A DNA stretch of 64,000 bases from Leptodontidium sp. MPI-SDFR-AT-0119 (GCA_020726505.1 JAHLEZ010000011.1:806001-870000); one strand, 5' to 3'. Positions 21,813 through 34,558 are shown, numbered from the stretch's first letter. A program made the numbers and translations. Notes: a model not told the origin generated them from the letters alone.

Positions 21813-23002
21813 ATGCTCTGGGTGGGAGTGTGGAATGGAAGGGGCGCGTCAGAGTAGAGATAGGTTGCTTGTGCATTGTACACAGATGTTGGCATATTGT
21901 TATTTTGACTGCAATGAGGTTTTATTTAAAATAGACGGTAGCCATCGGTTTCCCCTTCCTGGTCAAATTTTTCTGTCCTACTTACTTGCCCTACATAGGT
22001 CATCATTCTTCTCCAGTTGGTGATTCAGGATGCGTCGGAAGCCAGTGGAGACAGCGTCTGAAAGGTGCATAGTCTTGGCACATGAGGTTGATGTCTGGAC
22101 TGGGTTTGCAGGTCAATGGGGCGTTAACTAAACAGAGTTGGAAATGTGATTGGAGATGGGGCGCTGGAGATGGTGGGTTAGAGAAGGCGGCCCATTGGAT
22201 GCGGAAGATTCGGGGGGATGGAGAGGGTTGAGAGGAGTGTTTTTGGACGGCAGAAGGCGGGGTTGGAACACAGTGGGATGGAGAGTTGTGCGATTGGAAA
22301 GCAGTATGAAGGACAGAATTTGGACCGAGGTATTTACTTATATCAAGTACGTCTTTCTACACTGGTGCTGTACCCAGCGTCTGTTGATTGGAGTAAGAGA
22401 GTCGTGCGGCCGCTTCAAGTTGGATAGCCCGCTTCGCTTCCTTTCCCTCGACTTTTAGACAACAAAGCTGCTGTGGCAAGGGGGCATCTGCTTGCTCGGC
22501 CTCTTCTATAATACGAGAATGAACAATTACCTGCATTCTTATCTCGGAATATGTTTTCCAGGTGTCGGAAGGCCTTCATCCGCACGCTCTTCGTTATCCG
22601 ACGGCACAGCTGTGAGTTCAACTGGAGGTGTGGCTGCCAACAACTCCGCATTGCAGCGTGTCTCCACTCTGGATACCACTCAGAAGCCACAATTGGTGTC
22701 GCAGGCATTGGAAGGAATGTCGTTACTGAACTCTATTGATCAATTGAGTTGTCTCCCCAGATCAGTACAAGGCTGTGCAGGATCGCCAAGTGACATGTCA
22801 CTGTACATATGTCGGAACACTTGAAATGGCTTGCCGCATTACCTTTCACAGAGTATCAGACAGGCAGTTACATGAATCGTGCAAGTTAAAGCATCATAGT
22901 CCTCCCCGAGGGAATTCGTCTTTCCTTACTAAAAGTCGTCAGCATAATCCAATATGTCAATTGCAAAGCCGGAACGTTAAGCTCAGTTTTCAAGTTGCAG
23001 AA
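21813..23002. other. Promoter-side intergenic region of the PKS gene
   Basis: I see no supported gene. A plus-strand frame at 22492-22824 contains Ser/Thr-rich sequence (SSARSSLSDGTAVSSTGG) but no recognisable domain or good start. The frame of PKS exon 1 stays open back to 22775, but family comparison favours the ATG at 23003. Confidence 0.4.
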
Positions 23003-26000
23003 ATGACACCTTCAATAGACATGCCTGCGTTGCTCGTCTTTGGACCACAGACGGAGTTACCTTCGGGAGATGTTCTCGTCGAATTACGACGCGTATTAGT
23101 CTCAGATCATCGACTATCTGACCTCGTCCAGGCAGTGGAGGAATTGCCCCAATTTTGGCGAGAACTCACAACTTTCGACCCAAGTTTGGGCAGAGTCCCA
23201 GGAGCAAGTTATCTGGAAGATCTTCGACGATGGATCAAAGATGGAGATCCTTTCCCACATCATCTGAGCCAGACACCTAACGTATACTGTCTTCCAGTCA
23301 CTGTCATTCTTCAAGTCATACAGTACTCCCGATACTTGACGCAGCTTCAAGGAGAGGACCCACACCGGCTTCTCCTGAGGGGAATCCAAGCAGGTGGAAT
23401 CCAAGGATTCTGTGTTGGGTTCCTCAGCGCCGTTGCAGTGGCAAGCTCTGAAAATGAAGGAAAAATTGGGTCTGCAGCTGCAAAAAGTCTGCAGATGGCC
23501 GTCTGTATCGGTGCATATGTGGACAGAGATGGAAAATTTGCTGAGGAGCCAGAGGAAATGGTGTGTGTAGCCATACGCTGGAAAAGTGATGATGGAGATT
23601 ATGTACACGATCTTGTCCAGAAATACTCAGAGGTCAGTCAGAAGAGATATCTTGAAATTGAAAAGCGAGTGTCTTAGTAACATCTCTATAAACAGGCTTA
23701 CATCTCGAGCTTCAATGACGATGCATGTGTCACTGTTACGTTGAGATCCGGGGACCTCGGCGACTTTACTGAGGACATGCAGACTCGTGGGTTCCTAGTG
23801 AAGGGTGTTCATGTCCAAGGCCGCTTTCATTCAGGAAGGAATTCAACTGCAGTGGATTCTATCACCAAGTTCTTCAATTCGTCTGGTCGATTGCAACTTC
23901 CTAGCGTGAGCAACCTACAAGCTCCAATTAGGTCCACGGCAGACGGTAAAACTATCGACGGAGGCTCCATGCTACAACATTGCCTCGAAAATACATTGTT
24001 GATGCCTGCCTATTGGCATAGGACTCTTTCCATGGCTATCCTACAGTTACCGGCCAATCGTAAAATTGCAGCTGTTGTAGGAAGTGGGAGTCATATCTCC
24101 GGCTCTTTGATTCAAAGTTCTGGACTTCATGTTCTACATCTGATAAGCAACTTCGAAAAAGTTGCTTCAGATCAACGGAGCAAATCAATACCAGCTGATG
24201 GATCTACCACCTATACTCCCGAGAAGTCTACAAATCCCATTCATGGTTCTCCAACAGATGACAATACTCAACAGTCTAAATATCCACCTCACTCCATCGC
24301 CATTGTAGGAATGGCGGGCAGATTTCCTGGGGCAGATGACTTGAATGAGCTCTGGGCGCTCTTGCTATCAGGAGGCGTAACGGTAGAGCCTGCCCCAGCT
24401 CATCTTGGACTTCCAGAGCCCAAGACAGGCGACAATTCAGGCTCAAAGTGGTGGGGGAACTTCCTCCGCAATCCCGACACGTTTGATCATCGTTTCTTCA
24501 AGAAGTCATCTCGAGAAGCGCTTCATTGGGATCCACAGATGAGGATTCTACTTGAAGTAACATACGAGGCGCTGGAGTCAGCGGGGGTACTTTGGTGCTT
24601 CGTCAATTCCACAGCCAGATGATTACGGGTGCTACGTGGGTGTCGTTATGAACAACTACGAGGATAACGTTTCGTGCCACCCTCAATCCGCGTATGCCAC
24701 GATAGGAACAAACAGATCCTTCTTTAGTGGGACTGTGAGCCACCACTTCGGATGGACAGGACCTGCTTTGAGTATAGATACGGCTTGCTCGTCATCGCTA
24801 GTTGCTATCAACTCTGCCTGTCGAGCAATATGGTCTGGAGAGTGTTCTCGTGCTGTAGCTGGCGGCACAAATGTTTTCACGAATCCGTTCGATTATCGGA
24901 ATCTTCAAGCTGCAGGGTTTCTCAGTCTCACTGGTCAGTGTAAGCCATTTGATGCTGCTGGTGATGGCTATTGTCGTGGCGAAGGAGTTGGAGTTGTTGT
25001 TCTAAAGCCACTTACTGCTGCCATTGAGGAAAATGACAATATCCTGGGCGTCATTGTGGGCTCTGCAGCAAATCAAAACCAAAACTTCAGTCATATCACA
25101 GTGCCTCATTCAGGCTCTCAAGTCAGACTTTACGAAAAAGTTTTGGACCTTGCCGGGGTTAAGCCTGAAGCTGTCTCTTATGTTGAAGCCCATGGAACGG
25201 GTACTGGAGTCGGCGATCCTATCGAATATCAGAGCATACGACAAGCATTTGGAGGTCCTTCACGGGATTCTACTCTCATCTTTGGCTCAATCAAGGGGAA
25301 CATCGGTCACACTGAAGCCACAGCCGGAGTTGTTGGTCTCATCAAAGTTCTTCTCATGATGCAGCATGGTAAAATACCGGCGCAGGCAAACCATACCCAG
25401 ATGAATCCTAATATTTGCGTCTCGGAGTCTGATAAAATGGCTATCCCGAGGACAAATCAGTCGTGGGATGCTTCTACCCGAGTGGCATGCGTCAACAGCT
25501 ATGGCGCTGCTGGAAGTAACGCAGCAGTGATCGTTCGCCAAATTGCATCGAGTTTTCCGATGTGTCCAGGGAGAATCACACACAGCAATTCTCGGCTATC
25601 TACATACCCCTTGTTTATCTCGGCTGCCTCCGCAAATAGTTTGTTGATGTTCTGCAAAAAGCTCTTGACATGGCTCAGCGATATCGAAGCGGAACGAGAC
25701 ACTGAGATTCTAGTATCAGACTTAGGTTTCAATCTAGCGGATAGAGCTAATCATTCACTGCCGTACACGTTCTCGGCGACTGTCAAGGATAATCGCGACT
25801 TCAAGGATAAACTGATGGCTGCGGTTGCGGGTACAAGCTTCATCACACTACCAGACCCTAAGCCCGTGGTACTTGTATTTGGAGGTCAAGAAAGCGACTT
25901 CATTGGGCTTTCCGAAGATATCTATCTGTCCTCGGTCATATTCCGTTATCACCTCGACACAGTTAACGAAGTTTTGATTTCGCTTGGCTATGAGGGCTTG

Positions 26001-29000
26001 TATCCCACCATCTTCCAGCAGACGCCCGTCTCAAGCATCGTTACTTTACATGCAGCACTATTTGCAGTCCAGTATTCTTCGGCAAAAGCATGGATTGAAT
26101 GCGGGCTGAGCGTCAATGCAGTTGTCGGACATAGCTTTGGACAATTGACTGCGTATTGCATCTCGGGGGTCTTGTCGCTCAAAGATGCAATCAAATTGGT
26201 GACGGGAAGAGCACTAATTATGCTCAAGTACTGGGGCACGGAGCGAGGATCGATGCTGTTCTTGAAAACATCTGTGGACAAAGTGTCAGAAGTCATTAAT
26301 TTATTGGCCGCTGAGGGAGAGCCAGAGCCGGTAGAAATTGCCTGCTACAATGGCGCTCAAAGCCATGTAGTTGTTGGTTCTAAATGTGCAGTGGACGCAG
26401 TGGAGAATCTGATTCTGAACATGCCAGCACTTCAGACTACAATACGCACAAAACGACTAAAAGTCACACATGGTTTTCATTCCCAGCTCACCGAGTCTCT
26501 GCTACCTCATCTTGAAGCTCTGGCAAAGACTCTCACATGGAATCAACCAACGATACATCTCGAATCCTGCGACAAGGTTCAAAATGACTCGAAACCCGAC
26601 TATCATGCTGTTGCAGAACACATGAGGCGGCCGGTCTATTTCCAACGCGCCATTGAACGACTCACAAAGCGGCTCTCGCATAGCGTCTGGATCGAGGCTG
26701 GTCGTGGATCTTCAGTTATTCAACTTGTCCAGGGCTCCATTGCAGATACGCAAAGGCATCTGTTTATTTCCCCCCAGTTCACATCAGTAAACGCGCAAAG
26801 TTCTCTCACTGGTGCAACCGTTGAACTATGGAGGGCTGGTTATCCAGTGCAGTACTGGCCTTTCCATCGGCGCCAAAGAACATCATATCAGCAGTTCAAC
26901 CTACCGCCATACCAGTTTGAGAAAACCCAACTTTGGCTCGCTTTCACTGGACGAGGCACAGAATCCTCTCAATCGGCGCCTGCAGATATGGCTACTATAC
27001 ATGAGTTTTTGTCTTTCATGAATTTCAAAGATGTCAACAAGAAAGAAGCAGTCTTTCAAGTTTCACCAAGAAGCGAGCGGTTCAAGTCTTTGCTAGCTGG
27101 TCATGTTCTGGCAGGGCAATCCCTTGCGCCAGCATCGTTGTATTTCGAAGTTGTTGCGCGTGCTGCACTGCTCCTTCAATCAGATACAGAAGCCATAAAT
27201 TACGTTCCTGTTGTCGAGAATATGGTCATGAAGTCTCCAATCACCCTCAATGCTGATGTCCAGATACTGCTGAACTTGGAAGTTCTACAAGATTCATCAC
27301 CCTCGTGGCAGTTCTCCATCACATCTCAGTCAATACCGGTTGCTGCGGGAAAAGTCACCGAGCCTTCCGAAAGGTCCTCAGGTATTGTCCGTCTAAAGAA
27401 ACGTGATGATGCCCACGCAAATCGAAACTTCGAGCGCTTCGAGACATTGACTGGTTTTCGTCGTTATGAGTACATCACGAATCATCTGGAGGCCGAGAAA
27501 ATGCAAGGAAAACATATCTATAGGGCTTTCAATCAGATCGTTTGCTATGGAGAAAAGTTTCAAGGGATCAAGAGCATAGCCTGTGTTGGTACGGAAGCTG
27601 CTGGCAGAGTGACAGTGTCAGTCGACGGGGACGACCCTGCTGGTCAGCGCCTTTGCGATACACCGATGACTGATAGCTTCATGCAGTTTGCAGGCTTTCT
27701 GGTGAATTATTTCCACAATCCCGACATCGACGATGTCTTCGTGTGCACGAAGATCGAGATGATCGAGATTGGCGGAGGCTTTTCTCCTGATGCAAAGAAT
27801 TGGATTGTTTACTCGAATATGGCGGCTGGTGGTGATGGCGATCCATCAGCAGACGCTTACATCTTTGATGCTGAAACAAAAAAGATGGTGATGGCGGTTT
27901 TTGGATGCCGCTTCTCCAAAATGGCTCGATCTTTGTTGGCGAAGGTGCTGAAGGGCGCCAACACATCCGGCTCGACTGATAAAACAAAGATTGACGCCAC
28001 CAAAATGGGTGAAGAGTCTCCTATTATGATCTCTAATCCCGAAGCGATGGTACTGAAACGACCTCCAAGCAAACGTGCTGCTCTTTTCCAAGTTCTCAGC
28101 AACGTCACTGACATTCCGGTGGAGGAACTGAAGGACGAAGCAACGTTGGAAGATCTCGGTATCGACTCGCTTATGGCCACAGAAGTCCTCAATGATGTTC
28201 GTACAGCTCTTGGAGTCACCATCGATCTGACGACATTTCTATTCTTCTCCAACCTCCAAGCAATGACCGCATATGTTGACTCGAACACTGCCGGTGCTGA
28301 ACAGGAGTCTGACTCGGATAGCTGTCAAGTGAACACGCCCACTTCTGAGATAGAAACATCAAATTCGGGCTCTGTTCTTGTAGAAACTGGTACTCCTCCC
28401 AAAATAGCGATACCAGCGCCTCAGGGACTAACCAAGGCCCCACAATCTTTACCTCGACCGAAGATTGTTTCAGCGTATGATGCTTTCAATGGCATCAGAC
28501 TGCACTATGATCTGCTGGCAGTTGGAGCCAAGGCAATAGGTTTTTGCAATGATGTGTATCCCGACCAGGCACGTCTAGTGCTGGCATATGTCGTCGAAGC
28601 ATTCGCCAAGCTTGGCTGTAATCTCAACAATTTTCACGCTGGTGATGCAGTTCCAGCAGTGGATTCTTTACCCCGTCACCAGCAGCTTGTGCGTCAACTC
28701 TACAGCGTGTTGGAGGATGGAAACCTCATAACCCTCAACAAAGCTGGCTTTCTGAGAACAGACGTTAATGTTGATGCTAAGACAGCAGAAGCGACTTTCC
28801 AAGAGATACTCCCCGTTTACGTCCAACATGCCAATGTACACAGACTCATCAAAGTGATTGGATCTGAACTTGCAGCATGCCTCACTGGCGAGAAAGATGG
28901 CCTTCAAATGGTGTTCGGGAACAAAACAAACAAACAATGTTTGGAAGACATGTACGAAAACTGGCCGCTGCTCCGCACACCGACACTCCTCCTTGGAGAC

Positions 29001-30805
29001 TTTCTCATCAATGCTCTCACAAATTTCTCCGGAAGCGGAAAGTTTCGGCTTCTTGAAATTGGGGGAGGTACTGGTGGCACGACACGTTATATTATCAGTC
29101 ATCTGCAGAACCACGGGATCCCTTTCGAGTATACCTTCACGGACTTATCGCCATCCTTAGTCGCAACAGCGAAAAAACATTTCAAAGGAGTTGACGGAAT
29201 GTCTTTTGAAGTCTTGGACATTGAACAGGTGCCGAAGCAAAAATTCGAGGCTGTGTTTCATATAATTATCGCCACGAACTGTATTCATGCAACCCGAAGG
29301 CTCGACAGGTCCCTCCTGAATCTTCGGAAGATGCTTCGAGAAGATGGTGCGCTAACATTGGTCGAGGTCACCAAAAATATGTTCTGGCTCGACATTGTCT
29401 GGGGCTTATTCGAAGGGTGGTGGTTATTTGAAGATGGCCGATCACACGCTTTGGTTGATGAGAAACACTGGGAACGTCTGATGAAGGAGGCGGGTTTCAA
29501 GGAAGTTCTTTGGACAGATGGGGATTCTCCAGAGTCGAAAATGGTGCGTGTGATTGGGGGTTTTCTCCAGGCACGTCCACCTATGGAAAAAGATAACAAG
29601 AAGGAAGTCATACAGGCTGCACTGGAGACTGTCGTCTATAAAAGGATTGGGAATATCGAGATACATGCAGATGTGTACTATCCGAATGAATCGAACGTAC
29701 CAGCAAAGAAAATGCCCATTGGTAAGCGATAGCCTTCAAATCAGGATCATGCGGAGTTTCTGACCTTTATTTTAAGCTTTGATGATACACGGGGGCAGTC
29801 ATATCATTTTCTCTAGGAAGGACATCAGGCCTGCTCAGACCCGCCTGCTACTGGAAAAGGGGTTTTCTGCCGGTGAGTTTGGACCACAGGCTATGCCCGG
29901 AGGTCACCCTCCGTGAAGGGCCGATGGTGGATATCTGTGATGCTCTGGAATGGGCCAGATTTACCCTTCCTGGTCTCAAGCTCCAGCGTTCTGGTCTTCA
30001 GATTGATGGGGAGAGAGTTGTGGTTGTGGGTTGGTCGTCAGGTGGCCAACTAGCCATGTCCCTCGGCTGGACTGCTCCGCAACGAGGACTCAAGCCACCG
30101 GAAGCTATTTTGGCATTTTATAGCCCAACAAACTATGAGGATGAGTGTATGTACTTTTCCATGTCCAAGTGAGAGCATCGTTGCTGACTTTATGTCCCAG
30201 GGTGGACATATCCCAATCAGCCGAACGGCGTGGAAGATAGAGGTGATGAGTATGATATTTTGGAAGGCATTAAAGACGAACCAGTGAGCTTGAACAGATC
30301 TCAGATATACTTTGAGCCATTGCTGATATAACAGATCACCAACTACGGTATCGTGGGTGCATGGGAACCACTTTCTGATCCCCGCCTGAGAACAGATCCA
30401 CGCTGTCGAATCGTTCTTCACATCAACTGGAAGGCACAGACATTACCGATAATAGTCGGCGGCCTCCCCAGTAAGAAACAAGCTGAATTCTCAAAGGTTC
30501 TCAATTGGAAGGATCTCCCACAGCCTAGTTTGGAGAAAATAGTTGCCGTCAGTCCCTTGGCCCAGATCAAGAGTCATAATTATCGGACTCCTACGTTCTT
30601 CATTCATGGGACGAATGATGACTTGATTCCATGGAAGCAGTCGCAGGGCACTTATTTAACACTCAGAGATCAAGGTATTTCGACGGGGTTTTCTTTGATT
30701 GAAGGAGCGCCTCACATATGTGACCTGAGCAGTGACCCAGATTCAGATGGATGGAAGGCCACCCTCAGAGGATATGATTTTCTCAGCTCGCATGTCTTTG
30801 ACTGA
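23003..30805 (+). CDS. Non-reducing polyketide synthase (SAT-KS-MAT-PT-ACP-CMeT-TE), two frameshifts
   Basis: This iterative type I synthase should build a C-methylated aromatic polyketide from malonyl-CoA and SAM. Exons are 23003-23632, 23696-29721, 29777-30146, 30201-30283 and 30335-30805. Domains with residues in the frame-corrected 2525-aa protein: SAT with GFCVG Cys137 and His255; KS with DTACSSS Cys574, VEAHGTGT and NIGHTEA histidines; MAT with GHSFGQ Ser1023; PT with His1346 (GHVLAGQS) and Asp1536 (DSFMQ); one ACP with Ser1701 (GIDSL); CMeT with the SAM loop [11 protein letters not shown] near 1997; C-terminal esterase/TE with HGG oxyanion motif and GWSSG Ser2305. The layout is that of 5-methylorsellinic and 3,5-dimethylorsellinic acid synthases (MpaC, AusA types); that product class is my inference. 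One extra G in the run at 24583-24587 and one extra T in 29863-29866 break the frame; with both discounted the exons sum exactly to 2526 codons. These could be sequencing errors or an inactivated gene. Confidence 0.9.
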
Positions 30806-31300
30806 TGTTGGAGTCTTGTTGCATGTTAGCTGTACTAGGTTCTTAATTCCGCCAGTAGTATCTCAGATAAACCTTCATATAAATTGATACTCGATATCTC
30901 GACGCAAAGAATGTCTTTGCTCACCTGCCTACCAAAAATAAGAGGCAAGGAGACTCTGTTGGTACCATAAACTCCACTGCTCTATGGATAATTATGTGCA
31001 GCTGCAAAAATGAAATATAGATCTATACAGAAGAGAGAAAAAATAAAGAGGAGGTTGATGGCCACAGACGCCAAAAAAGCTCCTGACGTCTCTGGGAAGA
31101 AGCTCACGTACTAATCCTCGGCTTCCAAGAAATATCGGCAGTAGCGCCTTCATCTAGCGAAATATTGTGTTTTGTTTTCATCAACAGCTCATCTAGTGCA
31201 AACAAGGTGAGTACGGGAGCTCACCAGAAACCCAAACAAGACTTCGCCAAGGACCAGAAGGTTTGCCAGCTCAGACATAGCAAGAGTAGTGTAGACGTGT
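30806..31300. other. 3' flank of PKS; source copy of downstream repeats
   Basis: No gene. It includes ataaactccactgctctatg at 30967-30986 and aggttgatggccacagacgcc at 31052, both of which recur in altered form about 1 kb further right in the relic at 31.92-32.31 kb. Confidence 0.6.
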
Positions 31301-31307
31301 TCCCAAA

Positions 31308-31367
31308 GTATCGTCAAAAGAGGTATCGTCAAAAGAGGTATCGTCAAAAGAGGTATCGTCAAAAGAG
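31308..31367. repeat. 15-bp tandem repeat, four perfect copies
   Basis: The unit gtatcgtcaaaagag occurs four times head to tail without mismatch (31308-31322, 31323-31337, 31338-31352, 31353-31367). The unit length is a multiple of three, so it reads open in all frames, which makes short artefactual ORFs. No function is evident. Confidence 0.95.
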
Positions 31368-31921
31368 ACAAAGTAGTATTCGTTGTTGATATGAGGGTGC
31401 AACTCTATAGCTGGCAGCCGATTATATAAAGGGGTAATTAGGTCAGCTGACAAGCTCTCGCGTGACTGTCCCTACCATAGTAGTTTATCTATCGTCCTGT
31501 CTTCGATCGGATGATGAACGGCGCACGAAACGGTATAATTTCGGCTTCAAACAACCAATTCAATTAGGTTTTCTATGGACACCTCTGAGGAGTTGTTCGA
31601 AGTTTTTGCCGTTTTTTACTTTTGCTTTCGAGTTTTTTTCGGCTTTACCGGAGTTGCCATTTTCTTTTCTCTGTTTTGGTGATGTTGTCGCGCGCGATGT
31701 TTAACTGGGCCACGCGAGGTCAACAAATAGCTCGCTTAAGCTTTTCAACAGAACCGCAAAAACTCCTGACATGGCCCAGCAACATCTAAAGCAGCATAGA
31801 AATTCCGAGAACAGATGTAGCCTTCAATTTCGGGAACAAACGAATCACATTCATTGCCCGTACACCTTATCAGCAACATAGTTGGTGGTCCACATGTGCT
31901 GTGGATGTACTGAGAGCCCGA

Positions 31922-32310
31922 TTTGCGCAATAGCGAAGAAGCGTTTCAAACGAGTTGACGGAATGTCTTTTGAAGTTGGACGAGCAGATAAACTCCACTG
32001 CTCTATGGACAGTTATCTACGGTTCCCAAAATAGAATGTATATTTATACGGTGGAGCTCTTTTCAGTAGCAGTTTTAATGCCATACAAATAAAGAATGAC
32101 TGGATTGGATGCATGGAGAAGAGGTGGGGTAAGGCCAATGCCAAGCGATTGTCACAATGCTTCATCGCTTCTTCCTGACGAGTAAAACGAAATTATCAGT
32201 CTTCTAACGTTGACTTAACCGTCCCTCGGCATTAATTTTCCTTTTAACAGTGAACTTATTCCACCTTTTCCCTGTAGTGGAGGTTGACGCTCACAGACGC
32301 CAAAAACAGT
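31922..32310 (+). pseudogene. Decayed partial duplicate of the PKS 3' end
   Basis: Bases 31952-31975 are identical over 24 nt to 29188-29211 in the CMeT domain of the PKS (coding for part of GVDGMSFEV), and similarity extends about 25 bases to the left (gcgaagaagcgtttcaaa against gcgaaaaaacatttcaaa). A few bases later, 31988-32009 matches the PKS 3' flank at 30967-30988 over 22 nt. A third block at 32281-32306 matches 31052-31077 with few changes. The order is conserved but about 1.75 kb between the first two blocks is missing, so this is a deleted, mutated copy of the gene's 3' end. Confidence 0.75.
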
Positions 32311-32585
32311 TAGCTGCATCGGCTAAACCTCGCTGAAGATGAAGGCGGCCGCTTCCCCCCACCAAACTCATTCGACACGACTTCTCGACTTCAAGCTTCT
32401 TCTTCCACCTGGACAGTTCACGATCATTGCTCTGTTTTGCTGTTTCCTTAGCAGACAATCGCAGTATCTGGCGCAGTGTCTGGCCTTCAACTATCACACT
32501 TTCTGTATAACTACGAATCCTTCTCTGCGACTATGAATACACCACCGCATCGCGGAACATTCGCCCCTGCTGCAATCCAATTATT

Positions 32586-34558
32586 ATGGCGGCGAAGACT
32601 TTGAAGAGACACGATAACAGAATAATCATCCACTTTGTATTTTGCCACGGCCCTGGGAAGAGCCTGGAATCATCTGATGGCATTTAGGATTATGACTGCT
32701 TTTACGCGTCGGTCTTTGAGAATGAGAATCCTGCCTTGAAGTCTGTGCCTTTGGTGGGTTCAAGACAATTCCTATGTAGAAAGTAGAGCTGACTTTATTC
32801 TTAGGCAGTACAACAGGTAACAACAAGCCTTATTCTTCCGCCGCGATGCAGACAACTAAGCCAATCTAGAAACAAATTATCGTTACATGCAACTACGAGG
32901 CCAGACGACGAGGATTGAGGAAACTCCAGCTGATCACCGAAGCCAAAACTGTGTGCCCCGAAGTGGTAATCGTTCTAGGAGAGGAGCTCGGCAGATTTCG
33001 CGATGCGTCGAAGATGCTATACAAGTTCCTCGAGGCTTTTACATGGTGCGGCAAGGTAGAAAGATTGGGGTTTGATGAAGTCTTCATGGATGTTACCGAT
33101 ATTTGCGATTTCAACCAGTCTCTCCTCAACCATAACGATCTGGCACACTCGTTTTTCCAGCTCAAACGGAATGATCCAACCAGCGGGTTTTCTTTCGATG
33201 CTACTGCGATCGCTGGCCATGGATTTCCAGGAAGACCAGAGGAAGCGAAGGACCCAATCTGTGACACCAACTATAACCTCATGGTACGACTCATTCTTGG
33301 ATCACATCTGGCACAACATTTGAGATGGCAGCTGGAAGAGCGGAAGGGGTATACATCGACAGTGGGAATATCTACCAACAAACTGTTGTCCAAACTCGTT
33401 GGCAATTCAAACAAACCCAAAGGACAAACAACTCTCTTGCCTCCATACAATGCTTCGGATAGCCCCGCTAATGAAAGCAATGTAACGAAGTTCATTGATG
33501 ACTTTGATATTGGAAAGATTCCAGGAATTGGGTTCAAGATGTCGCAACAGATACGAAATCATGTCTTGTCAAGGCCCGCTGACTTTGATGCGGGCTTGAT
33601 CTACGGTGAGACGAAAGAGTCGGTCACCGTTGGAGATGTCCGGCTATATGATGGTATGGGGCCTGAGTTACTGGAGAAAATTATTGGTGGCCCTGGAGCG
33701 CAGAGAGGAATTGGTGGGAAAGCCTGGGGACTTATCAATGGAGTCGATGACACTGAGGTGCAAAAGGCGAAGAGCGTCCCTACACAGATATCGATCGAAG
33801 ATTCCTACATCCGACTAGACACTCTGCCTGATGTGATGAAAGAATTGAGAACTCTTGCGACGAGTCTGGTTAAAAGGATGTATACAGATCTACTAGACGA
33901 TGGCGATGATCCCGAGTCAAACACTAAAAGATGGATTGCTCACCCCAAAACCATACGCCTATCAACGCGCCCCCGGCCTCCCCTCAACGCAGATGGTACT
34001 AGAACTCGAAGTTTTAATCGCATTTCTCGGTCTGGGCCCATTCCGAGTTCAGTGTTCAGTCTCAAGGATGGCATAGACCCTGTGGTTGATAAACTTGTTC
34101 AAGAGACATTAATCCCAATGTTTCGGAAGCTACATCCATATCCATCTGGTTGGAATCTTAGCCTCGTCAATATCGGTGTTACGAATATGGTCGAAGCTGC
34201 GAGCGAGAACGGGAAAGGTGGAGGACGTGATATTTCACGAATGTTTGAGAGACAAGAAGAAGTATTGAAGGAGTGGAAGGTTGAGGACAGAGACGTCCCA
34301 CCAGATCCAGTTCATGAGAGAAAGTCTGTGTCCCTAGATGCTGCTCAAATAGATCCAAGTGCTGGAGATGAAGTTTGGCCCATCAATACTGGCTCGGAGG
34401 ATACGATACCACCAACGCAAAATACGATTGATGATCATGGGGTATGGGAAGAAGACGAGGAAGAGGATGAAGACCGGGAACAGTGTAATACCTGCGGTGC
34501 CATCATGCCTGGCTTTGCTATGGCTGCGCACGAGCGATTCCATGTTTTTGAAGGATGA
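32586..34558 (+). CDS. POLI: DNA polymerase iota-like Y-family translesion polymerase
   Basis: The product is a nuclear low-fidelity polymerase that copies past DNA lesions. Exons are 32586-32636, 32688-32753, 32805-32816 (a 12-nt microexon) and 32870-34558; introns are 51, 51 and 53 bp and the sum is 606 codons (605 aa). Splicing reconstructs the Y-family start IIIHFDYDCFYASVFE (metal-binding Asp18 and Asp20), then SVPLAVQQKQIIVTCNYEARRRG, where AVQQ is the whole microexon. The second catalytic motif is RLGFDEVFMDVTD (Asp112, Glu113). A helix-hairpin-helix-like IGKIPGIG follows, then the little-finger region. The C-terminus holds CNTCGAIMPGFAMAAHERFH, a small zinc finger of UBZ-like type, expected to bind ubiquitinated PCNA. 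It is separated from the PKS by about 1.8 kb and unrelated to it. Confidence 0.9.

Noticed and set aside
31189..31453. Short ORFs with repeated TIPLL and SFDDT units on the minus strand
   Set aside because: They are translations of the 15-bp tandem repeat in different frames, not a repeat protein gene.
19684..32585. Idea that the transporter, PKS and POLI form one biosynthetic cluster
   Set aside because: The transporter is an Aa_trans permease rather than an MFS or ABC exporter, POLI is a housekeeping repair gene, and there is no tailoring enzyme or pathway regulator between them.
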